DNA of 31,649 bases from an uncultured Pelagibacteraceae bacterium (GTDB taxonomy: Bacteria; Pseudomonadota; Alphaproteobacteria; Pelagibacterales; Pelagibacteraceae): positions 1-31,649 of the forward strand of contig CACCPR010000005.1 in assembly GCA_902548045.1 (NCBI GenBank), read 5' to 3'. Shown piece by piece: positions 14,042-22,889 of this stretch. How positions within the stretch are numbered: position 1 is the first letter of the stretch; every line of letters starts with the position of its first letter. The notes below the pieces were generated by a model. The model did no database searches, was not told where the DNA came from, and saw only the letters and a list, made by a program, of their open reading frames with translations. The position numbers and the translations under genes were made by a program.

Positions 14042-15451
14042 TTATTCTTTAAAAAATAGTTTTTTGATAATTAAAAAAACCGATATTAACTCAATTTTTC
14101 CTATAATCATAAAAATTATCAAACTTAATTTTGAAAATGTTAGTAAATTTGAGAAATTTATTTCTTCTATTCCAAACATTGAAGACGTCGTGGTATTTGT
14201 TATAGTTAAAATAGACAATTTAAATGATTTTTCAAAATCGATATTATCAATAATTAGAATTCCAGATAAAATGAATAAACTAATAAAGAATGAGATGAAG
14301 ATTAAAAATGAAATTTTAACATTGTCGTCAGTAATTTTTTTATCAGTATTAAATATATTTTTATTAATAATGCTATTGGGACTTACTAATTTAATAATTT
14401 CTGAAGAAGCTGTTTTTAATAAAATATAAAGCCTTGTAAGTTTTATTCCTGATGAGTTTGAAATTAAGGATCCACCAATTGTAGCGATAAGAATGAAGTA
14501 TAAACTAAGATTATTATCTGTTTTAATAAATGATAAACCAGAGTTACTTAAGCTGCTTAAAACGCTTAATATTATATTTAATCCTGGGTCATTAAAGTAT
14601 ACCAATAATATCAGCAAAAAAGATAATACTAGCAAATAAAGATCTTCTTTGTGATTATAAATTAGTTTGTTTTTTTTGAAAATATTTAAAATTAAAAAAA
14701 AATTTAAAATTGAAATAATAAAAGAAATAATAATTATAATTTTTTGTGGATTTGTTCGAATGATTTTGTCTAAAGAGTCAGTAGGTATAAACCCACCTCC
14801 TGAAATTAAGGTCATACTTAAATTTAAAGAATTGAACATACGAAGTTCAACTATATTCAGTGATAAAAAAATTATAAAACTTAAAACAGAATATATTATA
14901 AAAATTTTCAACAAAAAATTTTTTATATTAGCTTCAGAATAAGTATTACCATCTCCATTGTAGGTTAAATCATTCATTTTATAATTAAATTTTTTATTTG
15001 AAAAAATAATAGTCAGAAAAAATAAGAAATATAAACCACCAACCCATTGGGAGGAAGAACGCCATATGATCAATGTTGGGTCTAGATATTTAATATTTTT
15101 AAAAACTGAAAAACCTGTTCCCGTAATTCCTGAAATTGCTTCAAAATATGAGTTTAAAAATGTTACTTGGTAATTACTCAAATAAAATGGCAGAGCTATA
15201 AAAAATGAAATTAGTAAATAAACTAAAATTATTAAAAATATTTGCTCTATAAAATTTATTTTTTTTTCCGCATTTTTTCCAAAAAAAATAAGAATAAAAC
15301 CAGAAGTAAATGAAGCTACTAATGTAATAATGTAAGAATTAATACTCAAAAAATAATCAAAGTAAGATGAATATAAAATATTTATAAAAGCTAATATACT
15401 GATAGGAAAACAAAATAAACCTGAATAATAACTTATTCTTTTAAAATTCAT
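14042..15451 (-). CDS. trkH: Trk potassium uptake membrane subunit TrkH
   Basis: The pore-forming inner-membrane subunit of Trk K+ uptake. The 469-residue protein is extremely hydrophobic and shows the four pore-loop repeats expected of the TrkH/KtrB superfamily, each with a filter glycine: SGITGTGFSVF (near 107-117), SMTLISGGGF, SSLSNSGLSF and ITNTTTSSMFG. The first and second loops keep the typical filter pattern; the fourth lacks the usual glycine-rich string, so its filter is less clear. The gene follows trkA after 2 bases and precedes the GpsA-like gene by 5. The ntrYX-trkAH order is typical of alphaproteobacteria. It is among the most AT-rich genes of the window. Confidence 0.93.
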   Translation of the reverse strand: MNFKRISYYSGLFCFPISILAFINILYSSYFDYFLSINSYIITLVASFTSGFILIFFGKNAEKKINFIEQIFLIILVYLLISFFIALPFYLSNYQVTFLNSYFEAISGITGTGFSVFKNIKYLDPTLIIWRSSSQWVGGLYFLFFLTIIFSNKKFNYKMNDLTYNGDGNTYSEANIKNFLLKIFIIYSVLSFIIFLSLNIVELRMFNSLNLSMTLISGGGFIPTDSLDKIIRTNPQKIIIIISFIISILNFFLILNIFKKNKLIYNHKEDLYLLVLSFLLILLVYFNDPGLNIILSVLSSLSNSGLSFIKTDNNLSLYFILIATIGGSLISNSSGIKLTRLYILLKTASSEIIKLVSPNSIINKNIFNTDKKITDDNVKISFLIFISFFISLFILSGILIIDNIDFEKSFKLSILTITNTTTSSMFGIEEINFSNLLTFSKLSLIIFMIIGKIELISVFLIIKKLFFKE

Positions 15452-15453
15452 TA

Positions 15454-16827
15454 TTAGATAGAGCTAACACTAAAGATACTTTCAACTTCTTTTAATTGCT
15501 CTCTTTTGGCAAGGAAGACTACAAGATCACCTTTTTCAAAAGTAAAACTTGACCTAGGTATAATTACTTGATCATTTCTTACTACAGCACCCATTCTTAT
15601 ATCTTCTGGTAAATTGGAGTCTTTAATATTTTTATTTAGTAATTCTGATTTTTCTAAAATTTTTGCCTCTATAAATTCATACTCTCCATCAAGAAGTGAA
15701 TAAACGGTTCCAATAGTTCCTCTATGCACGTGTTCCATTATTCTTGAAACTGTAGTCATTCTAGGATCTACAAGGTCATCTATATTGAGAGAGTCTTGCA
15801 ATAAATTATAATTAGTTTTGTTAACTATAGCGATAGTTCTTTTTTTCAAACCGGTTTTTTCTGCCAAAACGCATGCCATCATATTATTTTCATCATCATT
15901 TGTTAAAGCCAAGATAGTCTCAGAGCCTTCTAAATTAGCTTCTTTAAGAATATCCTCGTCTAAAGCATCGCCATTAATTACAATTGAGGAAGACAATTCA
16001 CTCGCAATTTCTTCAGCCCTTTTTTTATCTTTCTCAATAATCTTAATTCTAACATCTTCAAAATTTGATTCTAACATTTTAGCTAAATTAAGACCAATAT
16101 TTCCTCCTCCAATAATTAAAATATTTTTCGCAATCTTTTCTTCGTGACCAAAAGCTTTTAGAATAGCATTCAATTGACTACTACTAACAACAACATAAAC
16201 ATTATCGCCATCTAATAATTTATCGTCTTTTTTTAAATATAAAAATTTTTCTTTTCTTACGCATCCTAAAATATTTGCTTTAAAATCTGGATATTTTTTT
16301 GTTAAATCTTTTAAAGGAATGTTTTTAATTGGACAGTTTTTTTCAATTGATATTTCAAGCATTTTAACTTTATCATTAGCAAAGGGAACGTTATCTAGAG
16401 CTCCAGGAGCCTCTAATCTTCTGTAAAGTGATTTAGCAACTTCTAGTTCGGGAGAAATAATTACATCAATAGGAATATTAGATTTATTATATAATTTGCC
16501 CCATTTTCCCTCTAAAAAATCTTTTGTTCTTATTCGAGCTATTTTTTTAGAGATGTTAAACAATGAACTAGCTAACTGACAAACAATCATATTAGTTTCA
16601 TCGTTTCTAGTTACTGCGATAACCATATCTGCGTTTTCTGCACCCGCATTTTCTAAAACACTTGGTAAAGAAGCTCTCCCAACAATGGCTTTTACGTCTT
16701 GCGTGTCATTAATTTTTTTCACGTCTTCGGATGATTGATCTATAACAGTTACTGAGTGACCTTGCGCTGAAAGTTGTTTGCTTATTGAAAAGCCAACTTT
16801 GCCGGCTCCACATATTATTATATTCAT
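15454..16827 (-). CDS. trkA: Trk potassium uptake regulatory protein TrkA
   Basis: The cytoplasmic NAD(H)-binding regulator that gates TrkH. The 457-residue protein is a tandem of two RCK units: the first Rossmann loop is GAGKVG at 6-11 and the second is IIGGGNIG near 237-244, each followed by a ligand-binding RCK-C domain. The acidic residue at the end of the second strand in each half (VIDQSS; IIEKDK) fits NAD rather than NADP binding. Full length for TrkA. It starts one base past the ntrX stop and ends 2 bases before trkH, so the potassium system and the NtrYX two-component system form one transcription unit. Confidence 0.96.
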   Translation of the reverse strand: MNIIICGAGKVGFSISKQLSAQGHSVTVIDQSSEDVKKINDTQDVKAIVGRASLPSVLENAGAENADMVIAVTRNDETNMIVCQLASSLFNISKKIARIRTKDFLEGKWGKLYNKSNIPIDVIISPELEVAKSLYRRLEAPGALDNVPFANDKVKMLEISIEKNCPIKNIPLKDLTKKYPDFKANILGCVRKEKFLYLKKDDKLLDGDNVYVVVSSSQLNAILKAFGHEEKIAKNILIIGGGNIGLNLAKMLESNFEDVRIKIIEKDKKRAEEIASELSSSIVINGDALDEDILKEANLEGSETILALTNDDENNMMACVLAEKTGLKKRTIAIVNKTNYNLLQDSLNIDDLVDPRMTTVSRIMEHVHRGTIGTVYSLLDGEYEFIEAKILEKSELLNKNIKDSNLPEDIRMGAVVRNDQVIIPRSSFTFEKGDLVVFLAKREQLKEVESIFSVSSI

Positions 16828-16828
16828 T

Positions 16829-18196
16829 TTAATTGATGCCTTTTATTCCTAAATCTTTAAGTTTTCTGTGAAGAGCAGATCGCTCCATCCCAATAAAATC
16901 AGCAGTTTTTGAAATATTTCCGTGGTTTTTTTTTAATTGAGTTATTAAATACTCTTTCTCAAAATGAGCTCTGGCTTCTTTAAGAGGGGAAGCAAATGAT
17001 TTTTCTAAAATATTTTTATCATTTTCTAAAGTAGAAGTTGATCCTAAAATATCATCTATTAATTTGTTTATATTTTCTTTGCTTTCGTTCGCTGAAAGTA
17101 TAGTAACTCTTTCAACTAAATTTCTTAATTCTCTTACATTACCTGGCCAACTATAAGTATATAAATTATCGTTTTTAATATCAATTTTAGGCTGTTGAAC
17201 TCCATTAATTTCAGAGAGTTTTTCTTTAAAATATTCAATTAAAGAAGGAATATCTTCTGTTCTAGAACTTAAAGAATTTAATTCAATAGGCACAACATTT
17301 AATCTATGAAATAAATCCTCTCTAAAATTTCCAGTTTCAACTAATTTTTTTAAATCTTTTGACGTAGAAGATATTAGTCTTATATTAACGTTTATGTATT
17401 TAGATCCATTCAATCTTTTAAACTTTTGATCAATTAAAACTCTTAATACGTTAGCTTGAGTTTCAAATGGAATCTCAGACACCTCATCAATTAACAATGT
17501 TCCTTTGTTGGCTCTTTCTAATGCTCCAAAAGATATGTTTCCGTCCTCAAATTCTTGACCAAATAATTCTTTTTCGTAAGTTTTTTCTTTAAGAAGAGCT
17601 GCATTCAAAATTATAAATGATTCTTTCGATCGCTCAGATTTTTTATGTATTTTTCTAGCGACTAGTTCTTTACCAGATCCTGTTGGACCAGAAATTAAAA
17701 TTCTACTTTCAGATGGAGCTAATTTTTCTATAGTTTTTTTTATTCTTGTAATTGAAGGGCTTTTCCCAATTAAATCAAACGAGTGAAATAATTTGTTTTC
17801 GATAATATCTTTTTCCTGTTTTAAGGAAGCATTTTCTAACGCTCTTTTTACGTAATTTAATATTTTTTCTGTTGAGAAAGGTTTTTCAATAAACTCATAG
17901 GCACCAATTCTAATAGCCTCAACTGCTATTTGAACAGATGCATGGCCTGAAATCATAATAACTGGAATAAGTTTATTTTTTTTAACAATAGATTTTAAAA
18001 GATCAATTCCATCTTTGTCTGTTTTGTCCAGTTTAATATCTACTATTGCTAAATCTGGTAGTTTTCTATTTATCTCTAGAACAGCTTGATCATAATTTGC
18101 TGCAGATCGAACATTAAAATGTTGCTCTTTTAAAATATTGCAAATTAAAAAGCGAATATCCGGATTATCGTCTATTACTAAAATATCTTTATGCAT
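16829..18196 (-). CDS. ntrX: Response regulator NtrX without the sigma-54 contact loop
   Basis: The regulator of the NtrY/NtrX two-component system, 455 residues. It has a receiver domain (about 1-120, phosphorylatable Asp53, conserved Lys105), an AAA+ domain with Walker A GPTGSGKE (170-177) and Walker B TLLIDE, and a C-terminal Fis-type helix-turn-helix (NISKTADFIGMERSALHRKL). Where sigma-54 activators have GAFTGA after the LFG motif, this protein reads LFGQEFEDGNISFGALERA, so the loop is absent, as in other alphaproteobacterial NtrX proteins. It should therefore work as a direct DNA-binding regulator with the normal sigma factor. It overlaps ntrY by 8 bases and is followed after one base by trkA. 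Confidence 0.95.
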   Translation of the reverse strand: MHKDILVIDDNPDIRFLICNILKEQHFNVRSAANYDQAVLEINRKLPDLAIVDIKLDKTDKDGIDLLKSIVKKNKLIPVIMISGHASVQIAVEAIRIGAYEFIEKPFSTEKILNYVKRALENASLKQEKDIIENKLFHSFDLIGKSPSITRIKKTIEKLAPSESRILISGPTGSGKELVARKIHKKSERSKESFIILNAALLKEKTYEKELFGQEFEDGNISFGALERANKGTLLIDEVSEIPFETQANVLRVLIDQKFKRLNGSKYINVNIRLISSTSKDLKKLVETGNFREDLFHRLNVVPIELNSLSSRTEDIPSLIEYFKEKLSEINGVQQPKIDIKNDNLYTYSWPGNVRELRNLVERVTILSANESKENINKLIDDILGSTSTLENDKNILEKSFASPLKEARAHFEKEYLITQLKKNHGNISKTADFIGMERSALHRKLKDLGIKGIN

Positions 18197-19994
18197 CTAC
18201 TATTGGAAATAAAATATCTATTGAAACCCCTTTACCATCTTTTTTATTTTTAATTTTAAATTCACCAGAATGTTCATTAATAATTTTACTAACTATAGGT
18301 AATCCTAACCCCGTTCCTTTAATCTTCGTAGTAAAATAAGGCGTCATTACTTTTTTTGTATCTGAAATACCTGTGCCATTATCTGTCAATCTAACCACTA
18401 TATAGTCATTATTGCTATTAATTTCTATGTCAATTTTACCTTTAAAATTGGGGTTTTTTTTCATAATGTCCAAAAAAGACTCTTCTGAGTTTTTAATTAA
18501 ATTAATAAAAACCCTATTTAGTTGTTCTGCATCTCCATTAATTATAAGTTTTTCTTTAGTAGCTTTAATATTGATTTTATTTTTCGAAACTATTTTAGTT
18601 AAATCTGTAGATTTTTTTACAACATCAATAATATTTATCTTCTTAAAAATTGGTCTAGGCATTCTCGCGAAGTTAGAAAATTCATTAACTAAATTTTCAA
18701 TATCTTTAATCTGTCTATTTATAGTTTCTAAATATTTTTCAAATTCATTTTCTTTACTTTCTATTTTAGAAGAATATTTTTCCCTTAGACGATCTATTGA
18801 TAATTGAATTGGTGTTAAAGGATTTTTAATTTCATGAGCTAATTTTCTAGCTACGCTTTCCCATGCTTCATATCTTTCAGTAGCAAGTAATTTGTCCTGT
18901 TGCTTTTTAAGTCTATCAATCATCGAATTAAAATTTGCATTTAATTTTTTGAATTCATCATCAGCATCTATATTTGGCACCTTCACATCTAAAGCGCCTT
19001 TACTGATTGCGTTTGAGGCTCCTATCAAATTAACTATAGGTTTTGTCAATCTTGAAGCAAAAGTTATAGCTATTGATGTAGATAAGAAAAGTAATAACGT
19101 AACGACAATTATATAAATGATTGCAAATGTCACTTTTATACCTGTTTGACTATTTTCAACAGAATAATAAAAACTTACTGCTTCTTCTGTTTCATTTAAA
19201 TATCTCAAAATTTCAGGATCTATATTTCTTGAAATATATAAATAAGTATCTACTAATGATGATAATTTAATCATAACCGTAGTTTTATTTTCTAAATTAT
19301 CTGTAATAAATACTGGTTTACCTAATAAAGCTTGATCATAATCTTCATCAGATGGAACAATAAACTCATCTGAAATATCTCGTACATCTGAAATTAATAT
19401 ATTGCCTAAACTATCTATCAAATAGATATCATCTACTCTTCTTAAAATTTTTTCGGATTTCATAATTTGCTTAAATCTATTTTGATTAGAATAATATAAA
19501 CTAGATGCTCTATTCAATCCTACGCTCATTAGAATAACATCAGAGGTAACATTTTTTTTGCTTTCATCTAAATAGTTTTTAGCTACGTCGAATGAATTAT
19601 TAACTGCATTAGCAATTTGTTTATCGAAATAGTTCTGTATACCAAAGTTAAAAATAAATAAAGAAAAAATAGCTACTACTAAGGACGGCATAACTGTAAA
19701 AAGAGAAAATATTGAAATATACTTTAGGTTTGTCTGAGATCCAGTTCTATTTCGTTTTCCTGCAGAATAAAATCTGTAAAAATTTTTAAAAATTAAAGTA
19801 AAGAAACTCAGTAATAAAATAATATCTGCTATTAACAATATCTGTAGATTTTGATCTGTTAAAGGTATAAACCCCTCATTAATAAAGGTTAAAAATGTTA
19901 CTATGCCCATAAAAATACATAAAAATGAAGATAAAATAATCCAATTAAAGTTTTTTATAATTTTAAACATTCCAAATTTTCGATAATTATTCAT
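18189..19994 (-). CDS. ntrY: Sensor histidine kinase NtrY (no PAS domain)
   Basis: The membrane sensor partner of NtrX, 601 residues, shorter than typical NtrY proteins (commonly above 700). Three N-terminal membrane segments (near 19-38, 50-70, 92-118) are followed by an extracytoplasmic domain (about 120-285) and a fourth segment (about 288-312). Then come a HAMP linker (313-365), a HisKA domain with the phospho-accepting His387 (KLAHEIKNPLTP), and an ATPase domain with an N-box (FINLIKNSEES), DNGTGIS (538-544) and KGTGLGLP (559-566). The helix after HAMP runs straight into HisKA, so the PAS domain of standard NtrY is missing. The ATG at 19994 is 24 bases from the divergent ispDF start; Met9 (19970) is an alternative that would leave more promoter space. 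Confidence 0.94.
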   Translation of the reverse strand: MNNYRKFGMFKIIKNFNWIILSSFLCIFMGIVTFLTFINEGFIPLTDQNLQILLIADIILLLSFFTLIFKNFYRFYSAGKRNRTGSQTNLKYISIFSLFTVMPSLVVAIFSLFIFNFGIQNYFDKQIANAVNNSFDVAKNYLDESKKNVTSDVILMSVGLNRASSLYYSNQNRFKQIMKSEKILRRVDDIYLIDSLGNILISDVRDISDEFIVPSDEDYDQALLGKPVFITDNLENKTTVMIKLSSLVDTYLYISRNIDPEILRYLNETEEAVSFYYSVENSQTGIKVTFAIIYIIVVTLLLFLSTSIAITFASRLTKPIVNLIGASNAISKGALDVKVPNIDADDEFKKLNANFNSMIDRLKKQQDKLLATERYEAWESVARKLAHEIKNPLTPIQLSIDRLREKYSSKIESKENEFEKYLETINRQIKDIENLVNEFSNFARMPRPIFKKINIIDVVKKSTDLTKIVSKNKINIKATKEKLIINGDAEQLNRVFINLIKNSEESFLDIMKKNPNFKGKIDIEINSNNDYIVVRLTDNGTGISDTKKVMTPYFTTKIKGTGLGLPIVSKIINEHSGEFKIKNKKDGKGVSIDILFPIVDA

Positions 19995-20018
19995 ATAAAT
20001 ATAATATAAGTTTATATA
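19995..20018. promoter_or_regulatory. Very short divergent promoter region of ntrY and ispDF
   Basis: Only 24 bases separate the two start codons, nearly all A and T (TATAATATAAGTTTATATAA-like). It contains TATAAT-type -10 elements readable on both strands, so each promoter must extend into the opposing coding region or the transcripts have almost no leader. Assignment of -35 boxes is not possible by eye. Confidence 0.4.
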
Positions 20019-21164
20019 ATGAGTTTTTGTTTAATCATTCTTGCAGGAGGTAATAGCCATAGATTTAGGTCTAATGTAGGCAAACCATATCAAAAAATTG
20101 CAGGTAAATCATTAGTAGAAATAAATGTCGATAAAGCTAATCAATTTAAACAAATTAAAAAAATAATTGTTGTTTACAATAAAAAAGACTCAAAAAGAGT
20201 AAAATCTCTGAAACTTAAGAATGTTAAATTTATTTTAGGAGGAAAAACTAGACAAAAATCTGCATTTAACGCTTTAAAATATTTAATTAAATCCAAAGAG
20301 GTCTCAAAAGTTTTAATTCATGATGTTGCTAGGCCTAATTTTTCATTAAAGCTATTTAATTCAATAGTTAAAAATATGAAGAATGCTAGAGCTGTAGTTC
20401 CAAAAATTAATATTCAAGATGCAGTGAAACAAAAAATAGACTCTAGTCTAAGCGAGTATATTTTGGGGAAAAATAGAAACAATCTATTTCTTACTCAAAC
20501 ACCTCAGGCTTTTATTCTAAAAGAAGTTTATGAACTACATAAAACTAATGCTGATAAATACAAAGATGATGATATTTCTTTATACATGGATCTTAATAGA
20601 GTTAAATTTATAGAAGGAGAAAAAAATAACTTTAAAATTACAGATTTGACAGACTTTCAAAACCTAAAAAAAATTTACAGATCAAAAATTTGCGTAGGAA
20701 TAGGCTTTGACGTTCATAGACTTGTTCCTGGAAGAAAACTTTATCTAGCAGGTTTAAATATTAAATCACCTTTAGGTACATTAGGTCATTCAGATGGAGA
20801 TCCAGTATTACATTCAATTACCGATGCAATTCTTGGCGCTTGCAAAATGGGAGATATAGGTCAAATGTTTTCCGATAAAAGCAAGAAATTTAAAAATATT
20901 AGATCGACAATCTTACTTCAAAAAGTGATGAAAACAATAAAAGCAAAAGGTTATTTTGTTAATAACATCGATGTAAATATTATTACTGAAACGCCAAAAA
21001 TTAAAAAATTTAAAGACAAAATGATAAAAAATATTTCTAAGCTTTGTAAAATTTCAAAAGATCAAGTTAATATTAAAGGTAAAACAACGGAAAAATTAGG
21101 AATAATTGGAAAAGAAAAAGCGATAGCTTGTGAAGTAATAACTTCAGTAATCAAAAATGATTAA
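20019..21164 (+). CDS. ispDF: Bifunctional IspD/IspF isoprenoid enzyme
   Basis: A fusion of two enzymes of the methylerythritol phosphate pathway. The N-terminal half (about 1-222) is the IspD cytidylyltransferase, with LAGGNSHRFRSNVGKPYQKI at the nucleotide-binding loop and HDVARP (101-106). The C-terminal half (about 224-381) is the IspF cyclodiphosphate synthase: GIGFDVHRLVPG with metal ligands Asp231 and His233, HSDGDPVLHSITDAILGA with metal ligand His265, and the IKGKTTEKLGIIG closing motif. The 381-residue length matches fused alphaproteobacterial IspDF. It heads a plus-strand trio with pgpA (8-base overlap) and pncC. In many alphaproteobacteria ispDF lies next to dus-ntrBC; here it abuts ntrY instead. 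Confidence 0.96.
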   Translation: MSFCLIILAGGNSHRFRSNVGKPYQKIAGKSLVEINVDKANQFKQIKKIIVVYNKKDSKRVKSLKLKNVKFILGGKTRQKSAFNALKYLIKSKEVSKVLIHDVARPNFSLKLFNSIVKNMKNARAVVPKINIQDAVKQKIDSSLSEYILGKNRNNLFLTQTPQAFILKEVYELHKTNADKYKDDDISLYMDLNRVKFIEGEKNNFKITDLTDFQNLKKIYRSKICVGIGFDVHRLVPGRKLYLAGLNIKSPLGTLGHSDGDPVLHSITDAILGACKMGDIGQMFSDKSKKFKNIRSTILLQKVMKTIKAKGYFVNNIDVNIITETPKIKKFKDKMIKNISKLCKISKDQVNIKGKTTEKLGIIGKEKAIACEVITSVIKND

Positions 21165-21663
21165 AAATTTAAATTTTTTGTTCGTAACCTTTTTTGGAAT
21201 TGGAACTATTAGATATGCTCCAGGAACAATTACGTCATTAATTACCACTATATTCTTATTTAGTTGTTTCCATATTTTAAATTTATCAAATATTGTTATC
21301 TTGATTTTATTGCTTATTATTTTTTTTTGTTCATTTCCTGCAATTACAAATTATATCAAAGAACAACCCAATAAAGACCCAAGGGAGGTAGTGATAGATG
21401 AAGTAATTGGGCAATCAATACCTATATATCTTTACGAAATAGCGCATGGAACTTCTAAAAGCTCTACTGATGCTATACTCTTTTATATATATATTTTTAT
21501 ATTATTTAGATTTTTTGATATCAAAAAACCATTCCCTGTAAACTACTTTGATAGAAATTTTAAAAACAGTTTTGGAGTAATCATTGATGATGTAATAGCT
21601 GGATTTTATGTCGTATTAACTCTAATAATATTTATGTTTATTAAATCTAAATTACTTATATGA
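21157..21663 (+). CDS. pgpA: Phosphatidylglycerophosphatase A
   Basis: An inner-membrane enzyme removing phosphate from phosphatidylglycerol phosphate to make phosphatidylglycerol. The 168-residue protein carries the PgpA family blocks GTIRYAPGTITSL (17-29), DPREVVIDEVIGQ, FRFFDIKKPFP and DDVIAGFYVVL, with hydrophobic helices between them. The conserved acidic residues in DEVIGQ and DDVIAG are the presumed metal ligands. It overlaps ispDF by 8 bases and pncC by 4, so the three are co-translated. The middle (PNKDPREV and the EIAHGTSKSS insertion) is slightly longer than in some homologues. Confidence is high. Confidence 0.93.
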   Translation: MIKNLNFLFVTFFGIGTIRYAPGTITSLITTIFLFSCFHILNLSNIVILILLLIIFFCSFPAITNYIKEQPNKDPREVVIDEVIGQSIPIYLYEIAHGTSKSSTDAILFYIYIFILFRFFDIKKPFPVNYFDRNFKNSFGVIIDDVIAGFYVVLTLIIFMFIKSKLLI

Positions 21664-22130
21664 ATTTAAATAAAAAAATTGTATCACAATTTAAAAAAAA
21701 AAAAATTAAGTTGGCTATAGCAGAGTCTTGTACTGGAGGAATGCTCTCTAGTGTTATAACTTCAGTAAATGGTTCCTCTAAAATATTTACAATGGGTTTG
21801 GTTACCTACTCTAATCAAGCTAAAACAAGCATTTTAAAAGTCCCTAAAAGAATTATTCAAAAACATGGTGCAGTAAGTATTCAATGTTGCTTATCTATGG
21901 TTAATAATTTGAGTAAAATTAGCAGAAGTAAAGTCTGTGTCTCAATAACAGGTATTGCTGGACCTAGCGGAGGAACTAAAAATAAACCTGTAGGACTTGT
22001 TTATATTGGAATTAAAAATGGAAAAAAAGTAATTGTAAGTAAAAACCAATTTAAAAATAATGGAAGATCATATATTCAAAAAGAGACTGTTAAAAAATCA
22101 CTCAATTTGATAATCAAATCAGTGAAATAA
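21660..22130 (+). CDS. pncC: CinA C-terminal domain protein, nicotinamide-nucleotide amidase PncC
   Basis: A stand-alone CinA C-terminal domain of 156 residues, without the N-terminal CinA domain. This family deamidates nicotinamide mononucleotide to nicotinate mononucleotide in NAD recycling. Diagnostic blocks are AESCTGGMLSSVIT (21-34), GLVTYSNQAKTSILKVP, HGAVS and SITGIAGPSGGTKNKPVGLVYIG. The catalytic serine lies within the first block by family comparison. It begins with an ATGA-type overlap on pgpA and ends 4 bases from the convergent gene at 22135, with no terminator hairpin visible in that gap. The poly-A run at about 21690-21704 lies within codons for KFKKKKIK and could be slippery. 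Confidence 0.93.
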   Translation: MNLNKKIVSQFKKKKIKLAIAESCTGGMLSSVITSVNGSSKIFTMGLVTYSNQAKTSILKVPKRIIQKHGAVSIQCCLSMVNNLSKISRSKVCVSITGIAGPSGGTKNKPVGLVYIGIKNGKKVIVSKNQFKNNGRSYIQKETVKKSLNLIIKSVK

Positions 22131-22134
22131 TTTT

Positions 22135-22446
22135 TTAAACTGGATACGTGAATTTTTGGTCAACTATTATTTCCAATAGATGAGCTATAAAACTATTAAA
22201 CAATAAAAAAATACAAAAAGCGTTTAAATAAAGCATAAAAACTAAAGCATTTCTTTTTCTCTTTCTTTTTATTAATTTTTCATCTTCTGGTATCCAGTCT
22301 TTATTTGATGATTTAAAATCGTAAGAAAACATCCAATAAGTTAAATCACTTTCATTTGGATCTCCTGTCCTAATCTTCTTTATATAATTTGACAAAAACT
22401 TAAAAGTGAGAAAAAAAAGTATTAGTAAAGATGTAACTACAAACAT
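22135..22446 (-). CDS. Small two-helix membrane protein (103 aa, hypothetical)
   Basis: I do not recognise this family. The 103-residue protein has a hydrophobic N-terminal helix (VVTSLLILFFLTFKFLSNYI), a hydrophilic middle with many charged residues (residues 23-67, including a KLIKRKRKRN cluster) and a second hydrophobic helix (ALVFMLYLNAFCIFLLFNSFIAHLL, about 68-92). The topology suggests the charged loop faces the cytoplasm under the positive-inside rule. Its start codon shares one base with the stop of the Coq10-like gene, so it is the last gene of the tpiA-to-coq10 run. It converges with pncC. Confidence 0.7.
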   Translation of the reverse strand: MFVVTSLLILFFLTFKFLSNYIKKIRTGDPNESDLTYWMFSYDFKSSNKDWIPEDEKLIKRKRKRNALVFMLYLNAFCIFLLFNSFIAHLLEIIVDQKFTYPV

Positions 22447-22889
22447 TATTTAAATAATTTAATTGCTCTTTCCTCAAATGACTTAGCAATTCTGTTTAAA
22501 CCAAGTTCAAAAGATTTTTTCATTATTCCATTTAAAATCGGATTTTTCAACTCGAAATCTATAAAAAATTCCAATTGAGTTGAATTGTTAACTTCCTTAA
22601 AATTCCATTCGTTTTTAAGATATTTTAATGGCCCGCTTAGATTAGTCACAACAATTTTATCTTTTTCTTTATAGAAAGAAACATGGCTTGAGAAAGTTTC
22701 ATTTAGAAAACTTTTTCCAACTTTTAAGTCTCCATTAAAAGTCAATAAGTCATTATTATCGATTTTATCATATAGTTTCCCTTCTATACACCAAGGAACG
22801 AATTCAGGATATTTTTCTATATCAAGAACCATTTCAATTAGTTGTTCTTTTTTACAGGGTATAATCTTTTTTATAGTTGCTGAAGACAT
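22446..22889 (-). CDS. Coq10/RatA-type START domain protein (ubiquinone-binding)
   Basis: A 147-residue single-domain protein of the START/polyketide-cyclase fold in the COQ10 family, thought to bind ubiquinone and help its use in the respiratory chain. The N-terminal block [14 protein letters not shown] (26-39) is diagnostic. The rest alternates strands with a final long helix ([27 protein letters not shown]) that closes the lipid pocket. It overlaps lipA by 19 bases, and the lipA-coq10 order is usual in alphaproteobacteria. Homologues are sometimes annotated as the toxin RatA, but I see no toxin-antitoxin pair here. Confidence in the family is high and in the exact role moderate. Confidence 0.9.
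   Translation of the reverse strand: MSSATIKKIIPCKKEQLIEMVLDIEKYPEFVPWCIEGKLYDKIDNNDLLTFNGDLKVGKSFLNETFSSHVSFYKEKDKIVVTNLSGPLKYLKNEWNFKEVNNSTQLEFFIDFELKNPILNGIMKKSFELGLNRIAKSFEERAIKLFK

Noticed and set aside
14064..14942. Plus-strand open frames of 121 and 91 codons inside trkH
   Set aside because: They are antisense to a clear trkH and consist of I/K/N-rich strings produced by its AT-rich codons; no motif or start signal supports them.
21690..21704. Programmed frameshift at the poly-A run in pncC
   Set aside because: The frame reads through intact CinA-C motifs on both sides, so no shift is needed; the run simply encodes lysines.
22446..22889. RatA toxin of a toxin-antitoxin pair
   Set aside because: The START-domain protein sits in the standard lipA-coq10 context with no antitoxin-like RatB neighbour; a ubiquinone-binding role is more likely.
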